Positions 23,266 to 31,314 of a stretch of 58,474 nt of DNA are shown here, one piece after another (the first letter of the stretch is position 1; each line of letters starts with the position of its first letter). The DNA is from a virus, in the IMG/VR virus record IMGVR_UViG_3300032083_001532, positions 1-58,474 of that record. The stretch is one strand, 5' to 3'. The notes beneath the pieces are model-generated. The model was not told where the DNA came from. It saw only the letters and a program-made list of their open reading frames with translations, and made no database searches. Made by a program: the position numbers and the translations under genes.

Positions 23266-24398
23266 TGCCGGGAGCAAAGCACCTTCTGCTTAGGGATTAT
23301 GTGCCCGCAGGCAGCGCAAACTTTACGTCACCGGGAAACTGGACGGCTCCTCCGGGCGTCACGTCCATTACTATTACCGGCACAGGAGCTACAGGCAACT
23401 CAGGTAATCCCGGTAATGTGGGTGCGGGTGGCGCAGGGGGTGCGGCTGGCAACCCCGGCAACGCAGGTACGGCAGGTACAGGCGGCGCAGGGGGTACCGG
23501 TGGGGCCGCAGGTGGCGGTGGTGATGCAGGCGGTGTTTCCCCCAACCCGGCAGGGTCTCCTGACGCAGAAAGCGCAAACCCGACAAACAAAGCCAATGGG
23601 GCAACCTACACTGCCTTTGGACCTAATCCGGGTGGCACAGGCGGTGGATACACAAATACTCTGGATGGCTATGGCGGTCCCGGCGCAGCAGGTCTCACGG
23701 GGACAAGCAATCCTTTTTCCATTCCGGGTAATGTTGGTGGTTCTGGTGGTGGTCGTGGTGTTGCTGGTAATCCGGGCGGATCAGGCAATGCTGGCGCTGC
23801 TGGCACGGCAGGTGATAGCGCGGGAACAGGCAGTCCCGGTGGCACAGGGTCCGCAGGCACAAATGGCAATACAGGTGATAGCTCAACAGTAACGCCGACA
23901 TCTCCTTCTGCCCCAGCCATCTTTACAGCGCTGGGTGGCGCTGGCGGCAACGCGGGCAACGCTGGCAATCCCGGCAACGCAGGTAGCCCCGGTACGGCAG
24001 GGACTGGTGGTAACGCGGGTAATCCGGGGAACCCCGGTGGCGCAGGTAGTCGAGGCGGTGGCGGCGGTGGCGGCGGTGGGCTGTCTATTGCTGGTACGGC
24101 TGGCGATCCGGCCACAGGCGGTGGTGCTGGTGGCGCTGGTGGCAATTATCCATCTGGGGGAGGTAGTCCCGGCAATCCCGGCAACGCAGGTAGCCCCGGT
24201 ACTTCTGGAACGGGTGGTAATCCCGGCAATGATGGTGCTGCTGGTGCGGCTGGCAATCCCGGCAACGAAGCCAATCCCGGCAACGCAGGTAGCGCGGCCA
24301 GCCCAACAAACAACAACCACACTGTCCCAGCGGCCAGCACGCATTCAGTAGTTGTCCCGACCAATGGAAGTGTTACGATTAGCTGGGCGCAACAATAA
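23265..24398 (+). CDS. Glycine-rich putative adhesin/fibre tip
   Basis: 377 aa. After a 30-residue N-terminal beta segment (NFTSPGNWTAPPGVTSITIT) nearly the whole protein is Gly/Asn/Pro-rich (GNPGNAGSPGTAGTGGNAGN and many variants), ending in a hydrophobic beta tail (HSVVVPTNGSVTISWAQQ). The G-x-x runs could form a polyglycine type II sandwich as in the gp38 receptor-binding adhesins of T2/S16-type phages. DNA of this region is highly repetitive and a likely site of length variation. Receptor-binding role is inferred. Confidence 0.68.
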   Translation: MPGAKHLLLRDYVPAGSANFTSPGNWTAPPGVTSITITGTGATGNSGNPGNVGAGGAGGAAGNPGNAGTAGTGGAGGTGGAAGGGGDAGGVSPNPAGSPDAESANPTNKANGATYTAFGPNPGGTGGGYTNTLDGYGGPGAAGLTGTSNPFSIPGNVGGSGGGRGVAGNPGGSGNAGAAGTAGDSAGTGSPGGTGSAGTNGNTGDSSTVTPTSPSAPAIFTALGGAGGNAGNAGNPGNAGSPGTAGTGGNAGNPGNPGGAGSRGGGGGGGGGLSIAGTAGDPATGGGAGGAGGNYPSGGGSPGNPGNAGSPGTSGTGGNPGNDGAAGAAGNPGNEANPGNAGSAASPTNNNHTVPAASTHSVVVPTNGSVTISWAQQ

Positions 24399-24412
24399 TG
24401 ACTGGACACCAT
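24398..24412 (+). promoter_or_regulatory. RTGACYRRTCACYAT element, copy b
   Basis: ATGACTGGACACCAT overlaps the stop of the glycine-rich gene (TAATG) and is followed by TGTG, as at 16408, so 18 or more bases are shared between the two sites. The downstream gene starts at GTG 24414, in the same frame relative to the element as at the other two late sites. Confidence 0.55.
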
Positions 24413-24413
24413 T

Positions 24414-25145
24414 GTGTGGAAATCATTCTCTGGCGGGAAGGGCATTTCTTTTCGTTGTTATGAAGGCCATTGGGATGTAATTCCAAAGCCTTATCCGGCC
24501 AGATACGACAAGCCGGACTGGTATAAAAAAATACCAGCCCGCATCAAGGAAAACCCGGACAAGAAGGGGCCGGGGAATATCAGGCGCTCGACCATAAGAC
24601 GCTGCACACCAGTTCAGGATGCAATGGAAGTAGGGTGGATCATCCCTCTCGCGGCAGATGTCTCATTTACCTCCAATGAGGACGCTAGTGAAGTCAGCTA
24701 TGAATGGGCCTTCGGGTCACCCATGGTGGAAAATCACTCAGCGGAGCAGATAGGCGGTGAAAACCACCCGGATTATCCCAAGCCGCCATTGAAGTTCCTA
24801 AACTGGTGGCAGATCAAGGTGCCGGACGATTACTCCGTACTTTTTGTCCCACCCCTCAACAGGCCGAACCCATGGTTCACTTGTATGTCGGGGTTTGTTG
24901 ATTGTGACAGGTACGATGAGTTCATCAATTTTCCGTTTATTTGGCACGCGGAAAATTATGAAGGGCACATCCCGGCAGGAACGCCACTCGTTCAAGCCAT
25001 ACCGATCAAGCGTAAGTCATTGATAAAAAAAGGTTCTATTGAACCAATGACTGTTGATCAATTTGAGGATTTGGAGAAGCTTCGTCGCAGGCGATCCTCC
25101 CATGAGAGCCTGTATCGCGACACGATGCGCGAAAGGAAATGGTGA
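24414..25145 (+). CDS. DUF6065-like protein
   Basis: 243 aa, GTG start. Recognisable blocks: PKPYPARYDKPDWYKKIPAR, RRSTIRRCTPVQDAMEVGWI (Cys with preceding basic residues), IPLAADVSF, PPLKFLNWWQIKVPDDYSVL, FVPPLNRPNPWFTCMSGFVD and GHIPAGTPLVQAIPIKR. These fit, from memory, the DUF6065 family of unknown function found in bacteria and phages. It sits directly before the oxygenase gene and the two may form an accessory cassette flanked by palindromic elements. No signal peptide. Confidence 0.65.
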   Translation: MWKSFSGGKGISFRCYEGHWDVIPKPYPARYDKPDWYKKIPARIKENPDKKGPGNIRRSTIRRCTPVQDAMEVGWIIPLAADVSFTSNEDASEVSYEWAFGSPMVENHSAEQIGGENHPDYPKPPLKFLNWWQIKVPDDYSVLFVPPLNRPNPWFTCMSGFVDCDRYDEFINFPFIWHAENYEGHIPAGTPLVQAIPIKRKSLIKKGSIEPMTVDQFEDLEKLRRRRSSHESLYRDTMRERKW

Positions 25146-25156
25146 CTGGTCATGTT
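25142..25156 (+). promoter_or_regulatory. RTGACYRRTCACYAT element, copy c
   Basis: GTGACTGGTCATGTT overlaps the stop of the DUF6065-like gene and contains the ATG of the oxygenase gene. Matches the element in the first eleven bases. The nearest Shine-Dalgarno-like AAAGGAAA is 14 or more bases upstream of the ATG. Confidence 0.5.
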
Positions 25157-25769
25157 TCCATTCGCCCCCAGCCCGGAGCATATAGCATTTGGCCATCATC
25201 CATTTGCTTATTGGGATGAAGGCTTCTCGGAAGAAGCTTTGCAGGAACTCAGTGAAGCTGTCGATGATGTGGACCCGCAAGACGCTGTTGTCGGCAAAGG
25301 GGTAAAGAACGCCGAATACAGGTCCAGCACTGTCAGGTGGTTAAACCCCCACGCCGTGCCGATGTTCAGTTCCATTCTGGCTGACATTGTTCGCAAGTTG
25401 AACGGCGAGTGTTACGGCTTTGACCTGTGGGGATTTGGTGAGGCTTTGCAGCACACCACATACGAAGCGCCAGAGGGTTTCGGGCGGATGAAGATATCTG
25501 TCCCAGAGGCTTACGGGCACTATGATTGGCATATGGACATAGGCGACAACACTGACATGTGCCGGAAATTGTCAGCCGTTACCTTCCTTAATGACGATTA
25601 TGAGGGTGGCGACCTGCAAGTCATGATGGCTGCGGAGCCAATAACCATTGAGAAGAAGCCCGGTCGGGTAATTGTTTTCCCGTCCTATCATCTTCACAGG
25701 GTTACGCCGGTAACAAAGGGGACAAGGAAAACCTTGGTGTCTTGGGTATCAGGACCAAAGTTCAGGTAA
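25152..25769 (+). CDS. 2OG-Fe(II) dioxygenase, PKHD-like
   Basis: 205 aa. Prolyl-4-hydroxylase-type double-stranded beta helix: iron ligands HMD in GHYDWHMDIGDNT, a core strand (RKLSAVTFLNDDYEGGDLQV) and the distal His and 2-oxoglutarate-binding Arg in FPSYHLHRVTPVTKGTRKTL. The reaction would be 2-oxoglutarate- and O2-dependent hydroxylation; possible substrates are virion or host proteins, or a nucleobase. Such genes are common auxiliary genes in aquatic phages. Its position inside the tail cluster next to fibre genes suggests, but does not show, fibre-protein hydroxylation. Confidence 0.85.
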   Translation: MFPFAPSPEHIAFGHHPFAYWDEGFSEEALQELSEAVDDVDPQDAVVGKGVKNAEYRSSTVRWLNPHAVPMFSSILADIVRKLNGECYGFDLWGFGEALQHTTYEAPEGFGRMKISVPEAYGHYDWHMDIGDNTDMCRKLSAVTFLNDDYEGGDLQVMMAAEPITIEKKPGRVIVFPSYHLHRVTPVTKGTRKTLVSWVSGPKFR

Positions 25770-25781
25770 TGAGAGAGCGAA

Positions 25782-27620
25782 ATGACACTTATTTCACTGG
25801 AATTCCAACCGGGAATTAACAAGGAATGGACCGACTATGCAGCCGAGGGAGGCTGGGTAGACGGTGATAAAGTGCGTTTTCGCAAAGGGCGTCCAGAAAA
25901 AATTGGTGGCTGGGGTAAGGTTACCTCAAATACTTTTCTTGGCGTATGCCGTGCGATCCATACGTGGTCTGATTTGTCGTCGGCCATTCGTGGCGGGCTT
26001 GGCACCCACCTGAAATATTATATCGAAGAGGGGGGCGTGTTTTATGACGTTACCCCCATTCGCAGCGATGTCACGCTGGGCACTGATCCAATCACGACAG
26101 ATGCCGCTGCATCAGGAATAATTACGGTTACCCATGCCAGCCATGGCGCAATCCTGAATGATTACGTCACGTTCTCCGGCGCAACGGCTGTGGACGGGAT
26201 TACCGCCGACGAAATTAACACCGAACACCAGATCACAGAGATTGTGAATGCCAACTCATACAAGGTGGACACGGGTGGCTCTGCCTCTGCTGGCTCTGTT
26301 TCCGGTGGCGGGGCTTCGGTTGACGCTGAATACCAGATCAACACTGGCAGCATTGATTTTGTTGCCGGTCAGGGTTGGGGTGCTGGTACATGGTCCAACT
26401 CAGATGTTGGTTGGGGTGAAGCCAACACAGCCGCATCTATTGGCGGCACTGCGATCCGGCTTTGGACGCATGATAATTTTGGCGAAGACCTGATCATCAA
26501 CCCCCGTGGCAGTGAGGTTTATTATTGGGATACAAGCAACGGTACTTCTACTCGTGCTGTTGCCTTGAGTACCCTTGGCGGGGCCAGCGATACACCAACG
26601 AACTGCAATATTGTTCTGGTGAGTGAGAACCGGCAGGTTATTGGATACGGCACCAACAGCATTGGAACCTCAACGCAAGACCCTATGCTTGTTCGCTGGA
26701 CCGATGAAGAAGACGCTACAAACTGGACGCCATCACCCTCCAATTCTGCTGGCGGGTATCGTCTTGGCGTTGGGTCGGGGATTGTGGCGGCAGAGAAGGC
26801 CAGACAGGAAATCCTTATTTGGACGACAAGCGCCATTTATTCCCAGAGATTTACTGGTGCCCCGTATTACTGGGGCTTTTCGCTCCTGAGCCAGAATGTG
26901 TCGATCATTTCCCCGAGCGCCGCAATCATGGCGGATAGCATTATGTACTGGATGGATAACGGAACGTTCTATCGGTACACAGGGCGGGTTGAAGTGGTTC
27001 CCTGTTCAGTGCTTTCTTATGTGTTTGATGACCTGAATTATGACCAGTCATATAAGGTTGTGGCTGGCGGCAACTCAGCCTATGGCGAAGTATGGTGGTT
27101 CTATCCGTCAGTGTCTGGCGGCACCGATGAAATCGACCGCTACGTGATGTACAACTACAAAGAAAACTCTTGGAGTATCGGCACGCTTGTCAGGACTGCG
27201 TGGGAAGAAAGCCGCTTGAGGAGCAATCCTATTGCGGCTGGCACGGATAATTACCTGTGGAACCATGAACTGGGCGAGAACGCTGATGGCGCAGCAATGG
27301 CTTCGTATATCCAGAGCGCAGATATGGATATGACGGGGCGCGATGGTGGTGAGGGGGATAGACTTTACTTTGCCCACCGGCTTATTCCCGACATGAAAAT
27401 GTCCAATGGTGAGGTCACTATCAAACTGAACATGAAGAACTACCCGCAGGACACAGAACGCACCCCTGTATCTGTGACAGTCCTGCCTTCTGATACAAAG
27501 AAAAGCATCCGCGCAAGAGGCAGGCATATGAACGTCCGGGTGGAGAGCGACTTCATTAACACTGACTGGCGACTTGGCAATACAAGGGTTGATGTCAGGG
27601 CAGACGGGCGAAGAGAATGA
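25782..27620 (+). CDS. P22 gp10-like tail hub protein
   Basis: 612 aa. N-terminal pattern FQPGINKEWTDYAAEGGWVD, GDKVRFRKGRPEKIGGW is typical of podovirus packaged-DNA-stabilisation/tail-nozzle proteins (P22 gp10 class), followed by beta-propeller-like segments (YYWDTSNGTSTRAVALSTLG, RWTDEEDATNWTPSPSNSAG, IWTTSAIYSQRFTGAPYYWG, IMYWMDNGTFYRYTG) and a C-terminal DTERTPVSVTVLPSD part. It would plug the portal-adaptor channel and carry the fibres. Strong GAGAGAG site. Confidence 0.82.
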   Translation: MTLISLEFQPGINKEWTDYAAEGGWVDGDKVRFRKGRPEKIGGWGKVTSNTFLGVCRAIHTWSDLSSAIRGGLGTHLKYYIEEGGVFYDVTPIRSDVTLGTDPITTDAAASGIITVTHASHGAILNDYVTFSGATAVDGITADEINTEHQITEIVNANSYKVDTGGSASAGSVSGGGASVDAEYQINTGSIDFVAGQGWGAGTWSNSDVGWGEANTAASIGGTAIRLWTHDNFGEDLIINPRGSEVYYWDTSNGTSTRAVALSTLGGASDTPTNCNIVLVSENRQVIGYGTNSIGTSTQDPMLVRWTDEEDATNWTPSPSNSAGGYRLGVGSGIVAAEKARQEILIWTTSAIYSQRFTGAPYYWGFSLLSQNVSIISPSAAIMADSIMYWMDNGTFYRYTGRVEVVPCSVLSYVFDDLNYDQSYKVVAGGNSAYGEVWWFYPSVSGGTDEIDRYVMYNYKENSWSIGTLVRTAWEESRLRSNPIAAGTDNYLWNHELGENADGAAMASYIQSADMDMTGRDGGEGDRLYFAHRLIPDMKMSNGEVTIKLNMKNYPQDTERTPVSVTVLPSDTKKSIRARGRHMNVRVESDFINTDWRLGNTRVDVRADGRRE

Positions 27621-27829
27621 CAAGCGAAACAAGCTTCTTTGAGAACTTTCAGATTGCTCCCCCGGAGTATGACACAATGGAAGAGCAGCAGTTCAGGCAA
27701 CAGTTGGAGCGAGTAATCGAATTACTTCACTCTGACATTCTTGCGCTTGCCAACTTTACTGGTTCACAGGAAACTAACGCGATCAAGAAGTACCAGTTCT
27801 TGTCGCGCATTACCGGTGAGGTTGGTTAA
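27617..27829 (+). CDS. Small tail-region protein, 70 aa
   Basis: ATGA overlap with the hub gene and TAATG overlap with the next gene. Helical and acidic (EYDTMEEQQFRQQLERVIEL, LHSDILALANFTGSQE). Small proteins of this kind next to the hub gene occur in other podoviruses; function unknown. Confidence 0.68.
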   Translation: MTSETSFFENFQIAPPEYDTMEEQQFRQQLERVIELLHSDILALANFTGSQETNAIKKYQFLSRITGEVG

Positions 27830-28173
27830 TGGCAGAGATCATCAAGGTTCTTGGTCAGGTAGATGTTGATGCCACGACAGAGGCAACGCTTTACACAGTG
27901 CCGAGCTATTCAACGGCGGTAATTTCTTCGATTTCTGTTTGTGAACGGAACAATGCGGCGGCAACATTCAGGATATCAGTGTCTGTGGCCGGGGCGGCAA
28001 CAGCGACCAAGGATTACATTTATTACGACCACACCCTTGGAGCGAACGACACCATTCATGTCTGCACAGGCATTACCCTGAATGAAACAGATGTGGTGCG
28101 CGTTTACGCCAGCACCACAGACGTAAGCTTTTCAATCTTCGGCGTAGAAACCACAAGAGAACAATCCACTTAG
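27829..28173 (+). CDS. Small beta-rich tail protein, 114 aa
   Basis: Sequence IKVLGQVDVDATTEATLYTV, PSYSTAVISSISVCERNNAA, ATFRISVSVAGAATATKDYI is a single beta-sandwich-like domain common in small virion proteins of environmental phages. No catalytic motif. Probably a tail accessory or decoration protein. Confidence 0.7.
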   Translation: MAEIIKVLGQVDVDATTEATLYTVPSYSTAVISSISVCERNNAAATFRISVSVAGAATATKDYIYYDHTLGANDTIHVCTGITLNETDVVRVYASTTDVSFSIFGVETTREQST

Positions 28174-28179
28174 GAGCGG

Positions 28180-29856
28180 ATGATGGAATATCCCCTATCA
28201 CAAGAAGCACAAAAACTCGCATCGGCTGGCCGGTTCGGGGATACGATGCTTGTACACATGAACCCCGCCGAAGTGGCGGGGCTGGCATCGCTTCCCGGTG
28301 GCCTCACGATTAATCCTGATACAGGACAGCCGGAAGCGTTCCTTCAATTCCTGCTTCCTTTGCTTGGTAGCGTTGGAGCCACCGCCTTGGCCCCAACCCT
28401 TGGTATCACATCTGCACTTGGTACAGCGGCCCTTGGCGGTCTTGGGTCCGCAGTTGGTACAGTGGCTGGTGGCGGCAACCTTCAGCAGGGACTGTTGTCC
28501 GGCCTTCTTGGCTTCGGGCTTGGCGGTTTGGGCAATGGTGGCTTCAAGGGCCTGTTTGGCGGGGCTGACCCAACCATTACGCTGCCAAGCGGCGGGGCCG
28601 CAGATGCTATAACCTCAGCGACTGGTTCACTACCGGGCGCTACGCCATTAACCATTCCAGCAGGCTCCGTTCCTGCGCAGTCTGCTGGTGCCGCAGGCAT
28701 TACGGTTTCCCCAAGCGGGGCCATTACCCCTATCATTCCAACGCCACCGCCCACAGCACCGGGTCCATTTTCCAGCCTGAAAAACTTTGGCAAGGCGGCA
28801 ATCCAGATGGAGAATATAGCTCCGGCCCTGTATTCGGGTTCTCTCCCAAAAAGCGTGAAGAGCGTCGATGAAGAAGAATACGAAATGCCCCCGGCCAACT
28901 ATCCTCAGTTTATTCGTGAGGGCATGGCTCCGTCCACTCCGGGTGCCCCTGCCTTTGGCGGCGAAGAAATGCTAATCAGGGAAGTGCCAAATCCCATTTA
29001 CAGTGATGATCCGTATGATCGCTATCCAAAGAACCCGATTGCAATTAGCGGCTACCGGGGCTTTGAAGATGGCGGTGAAGTCCAGACCATTACGGCATAC
29101 GATCCGATGTCCTATATCAGCGATGTAGACATGAATGCTATTCCTTCTGTTGATGTCACGAGCATGTCAACGAATTCAATCGGCATTCCTACTGGTGAGA
29201 TTGGCAAGACCTACTCCTATGAACGGCAACCTGTGACCAGTTATGGTTTGGGTGGTCTGGGTCGCGGCATCACTCTTCCAGATGGGCAGCAGATTGATCT
29301 GAGAACACTCAATCCCTACACCGGTCATGCTGGTCGTGGCTTCTCCGGCTTTGAAGAAGGTGGCATGGTAAAGGACGACCCGGCATATAAAAATTATGCC
29401 GCTGGCGGTCAGGTTCCAGCAGATTATGCCGCTGGTGGTCAGGTTGCAGCAGATAATCAAGCCAACAAGATGATTGAGCAGGGTGCCGTTGCTGCCTTGA
29501 CGGGGCAGCACCCCGAACCAGAAAAGGCTCTTGCTCTCTACCAGCAAGCGTTTGGTCAAGAGGCTTTGCAGGGCCTAATGACGGCTGTCCGGCAGCAGAT
29601 GGAAGGCCGTCTTGTTGAGGGAGCAGGGGCGGGACAAGACGATGCAATTCCTGCTATGATAGACGGGCAAGAACCAGCCGCCCTTTCCAGCGGTGAGTTT
29701 GTGGTACCGGCTGATGTGGTGAGCCACCTTGGCGATGGTGACACTGGCGAAGGAGCAGACCGATTACAACAGATGATGGCACAAATCCGGCAGCAGAAGA
29801 CTGGCAAGAAGTCGCAGCCGAAGAAGATCGACCCGCAGCAAGTGATGCCGGGATAG
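28180..29856 (+). CDS. Ejection/internal virion protein, 558 aa
   Basis: A Gly/Ala/Leu-rich region (about residues 45-130; LGSVGATALAPTLGITSALG and similar) could insert into membranes. A central part precedes a short tandem repeat (YAAGGQVPADYAAGGQVAAD). The C-terminal domain DAIPAMIDGQEPAALSSGEF, VVPADVVSHLGDGDTGEGAD is a widespread phage motif resembling a self-processing or assembly domain. Together with the three following genes it makes a set comparable to the ejected proteins of P22/T7-type phages. GGAGCGG site; two adjacent ATGs. Confidence 0.72.
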   Translation: MMEYPLSQEAQKLASAGRFGDTMLVHMNPAEVAGLASLPGGLTINPDTGQPEAFLQFLLPLLGSVGATALAPTLGITSALGTAALGGLGSAVGTVAGGGNLQQGLLSGLLGFGLGGLGNGGFKGLFGGADPTITLPSGGAADAITSATGSLPGATPLTIPAGSVPAQSAGAAGITVSPSGAITPIIPTPPPTAPGPFSSLKNFGKAAIQMENIAPALYSGSLPKSVKSVDEEEYEMPPANYPQFIREGMAPSTPGAPAFGGEEMLIREVPNPIYSDDPYDRYPKNPIAISGYRGFEDGGEVQTITAYDPMSYISDVDMNAIPSVDVTSMSTNSIGIPTGEIGKTYSYERQPVTSYGLGGLGRGITLPDGQQIDLRTLNPYTGHAGRGFSGFEEGGMVKDDPAYKNYAAGGQVPADYAAGGQVAADNQANKMIEQGAVAALTGQHPEPEKALALYQQAFGQEALQGLMTAVRQQMEGRLVEGAGAGQDDAIPAMIDGQEPAALSSGEFVVPADVVSHLGDGDTGEGADRLQQMMAQIRQQKTGKKSQPKKIDPQQVMPG

Positions 29857-30272
29857 AAATCAGCGCAGTTCCTCCCGCTGAAATAAAAGCGGTTTGGGAT
29901 GTCGTTGAGCCAATGCTTGAAAAAGCAACACGGCGGTCTGGTGACCGCTATACCACAATGGATATCCTGCTTGATATTCTTGAGGACAAAGAGACCTTGT
30001 GGATCGCCTTTGAGGGACAGAAGATACTCGGGGCACTAACCACAGGCATCGTACCATACCCACACAGGCTCATGCTTGTAGGCCAGTTCCTTGGCGGTGA
30101 ACGCATTATGGACTGGCGAAAGCCCATGCTTGAGACCCTTGATAAATTCGCCAAGGATCAAGGGTGTACGGGGTTTGAAATGGCTGGACGGGAAGGCTTC
30201 TTGAAAGTCTTGGGGCCGTTCGGATGGCGCAAAAAATATACAGTTTTTGAAAAGGACTACCGCGATGGGTAA
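29853..30272 (+). CDS. GNAT-like small protein, start uncertain
   Basis: The first ATG is at 29913 (119 aa), but protein-like sequence in the same frame continues upstream (IEISAVPPAEIKAVWDVVEP) to an ATA at 29853 that overlaps the previous stop. The full form (139 aa) resembles a small acetyltransferase-like family seen in podoviruses (DILEDKETLWIAFEGQKILG, CTGFEMAGREGFLKVLGPFG). No acetyl-CoA loop is convincing. Role in virion or ejection set unknown. The initiation codon may be ATA or a non-ATG codon further upstream. Confidence 0.65.
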   Translation: MEISAVPPAEIKAVWDVVEPMLEKATRRSGDRYTTMDILLDILEDKETLWIAFEGQKILGALTTGIVPYPHRLMLVGQFLGGERIMDWRKPMLETLDKFAKDQGCTGFEMAGREGFLKVLGPFGWRKKYTVFEKDYRDG

Positions 30273-31314
30273 GCCAAGCGCTCCAAGCGAGCAAAAATCA
30301 ACTGTCTACCAGAGTTCCCTTCCTGAATACGCAAGGCCGTATTACACACGGCTTATGCAGCGTGCGGAAAGCGAAACCCTGCAACCATATACCCGGTATC
30401 CCGGTGCCCGACTTGCTGGCTTTACACCTGATGAGCAGACCGGCTTTGATATGTCTCGGGCTTACGGGACGAGCGGAACCAGTGACCCATACAACTTGGC
30501 CATGGGATCGCTTGGTATGGCTCAGGGCGTGGCTGGCGCAGAGACAGACTTTAATTACGCACCCGGTGCCATCCGTGGGGACTACGCCGCAGACATCAAC
30601 CGGTTCACCGATCCGGGGGTCGCCGGTAGTTATATGGACCCTTACATCGGCAATGTGCTGGACGCACAGACGCGGGAGATTGCCCGTCAGGGAGACATAG
30701 GCAGGCAGCGCATCCAGAGCGATGCGGCACGAGCAGGTGCTTTTGGTGGTTATCGTCAGGCCATAGAAGAAAGCGAACTGCAACGGAACACAGACCGCCT
30801 GATGGCGGACACGCGGGCCAAAGGATACTCGGCGGCTTATGACCGGGCTGCTGATGCTTTCATGGCTGACGAACAGCGAAGAGAAGCTTCACGCCAATTT
30901 GGGGCGCAGTATGGCCAGCTTGCAGACCTTGAAGGTGGCAAGCTTGGCCTGTCTGCTGCGATTGACAGCGCCCGAACAAGGCTTGGTGCAGGCGAGATGT
31001 ATGGCAATGTGGCGCAGTCAGCTACCGGGCTGGCGCAGCTTTATGATGCCATTGAACGTGGCAAGATTGATCAAATCCTTGGCACAGGATACCAGCAGCG
31101 ACAGCTTGGCCAGTCTGCTCTGGATATTGCAAATCAAGATTTCGTCAACCAGCGTGACTACGAGCGTCAGAACATTGCGTTCCTGTCAGGCATTCTTCAT
31201 GGCGTTCCGGTTAATCCTCAGTCGGAAGTCATTACCGAAACCGCCGCGCCATCCGGCTTGTCCCAGATGCTTGGGGCAGGCATCGGCAGCGTTGGCCTAG
31301 CCGGGTTATCCTAA
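30265..31314 (+). CDS. Internal virion protein, 349 aa
   Basis: From the ATG preceded by AAAAGGA. N-terminus STVYQSSLPEYARPYYTRLM is typical of a podovirus internal virion family; then long polar helices (EIARQGDIGRQRIQSDAARA, AYDRAADAFMADEQRREASR) and a Gly/Ala/Leu-rich tail (SQMLGAGIGSVGLAGLS) that could interact with membranes. Probably ejected with DNA, by analogy with P22 and T7 internal proteins. Confidence 0.72.
   Translation: MGKPSAPSEQKSTVYQSSLPEYARPYYTRLMQRAESETLQPYTRYPGARLAGFTPDEQTGFDMSRAYGTSGTSDPYNLAMGSLGMAQGVAGAETDFNYAPGAIRGDYAADINRFTDPGVAGSYMDPYIGNVLDAQTREIARQGDIGRQRIQSDAARAGAFGGYRQAIEESELQRNTDRLMADTRAKGYSAAYDRAADAFMADEQRREASRQFGAQYGQLADLEGGKLGLSAAIDSARTRLGAGEMYGNVAQSATGLAQLYDAIERGKIDQILGTGYQQRQLGQSALDIANQDFVNQRDYERQNIAFLSGILHGVPVNPQSEVITETAAPSGLSQMLGAGIGSVGLAGLS

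Noticed and set aside
23299-24445. Several long Pro-rich or Ala/Leu-rich frames antisense or out of frame to the glycine-rich fibre gene
   Set aside because: They are shadows of a low-complexity coding sequence (Gly codons read as Pro, Ala or Val on other frames) without own starts or ribosome-binding sites.
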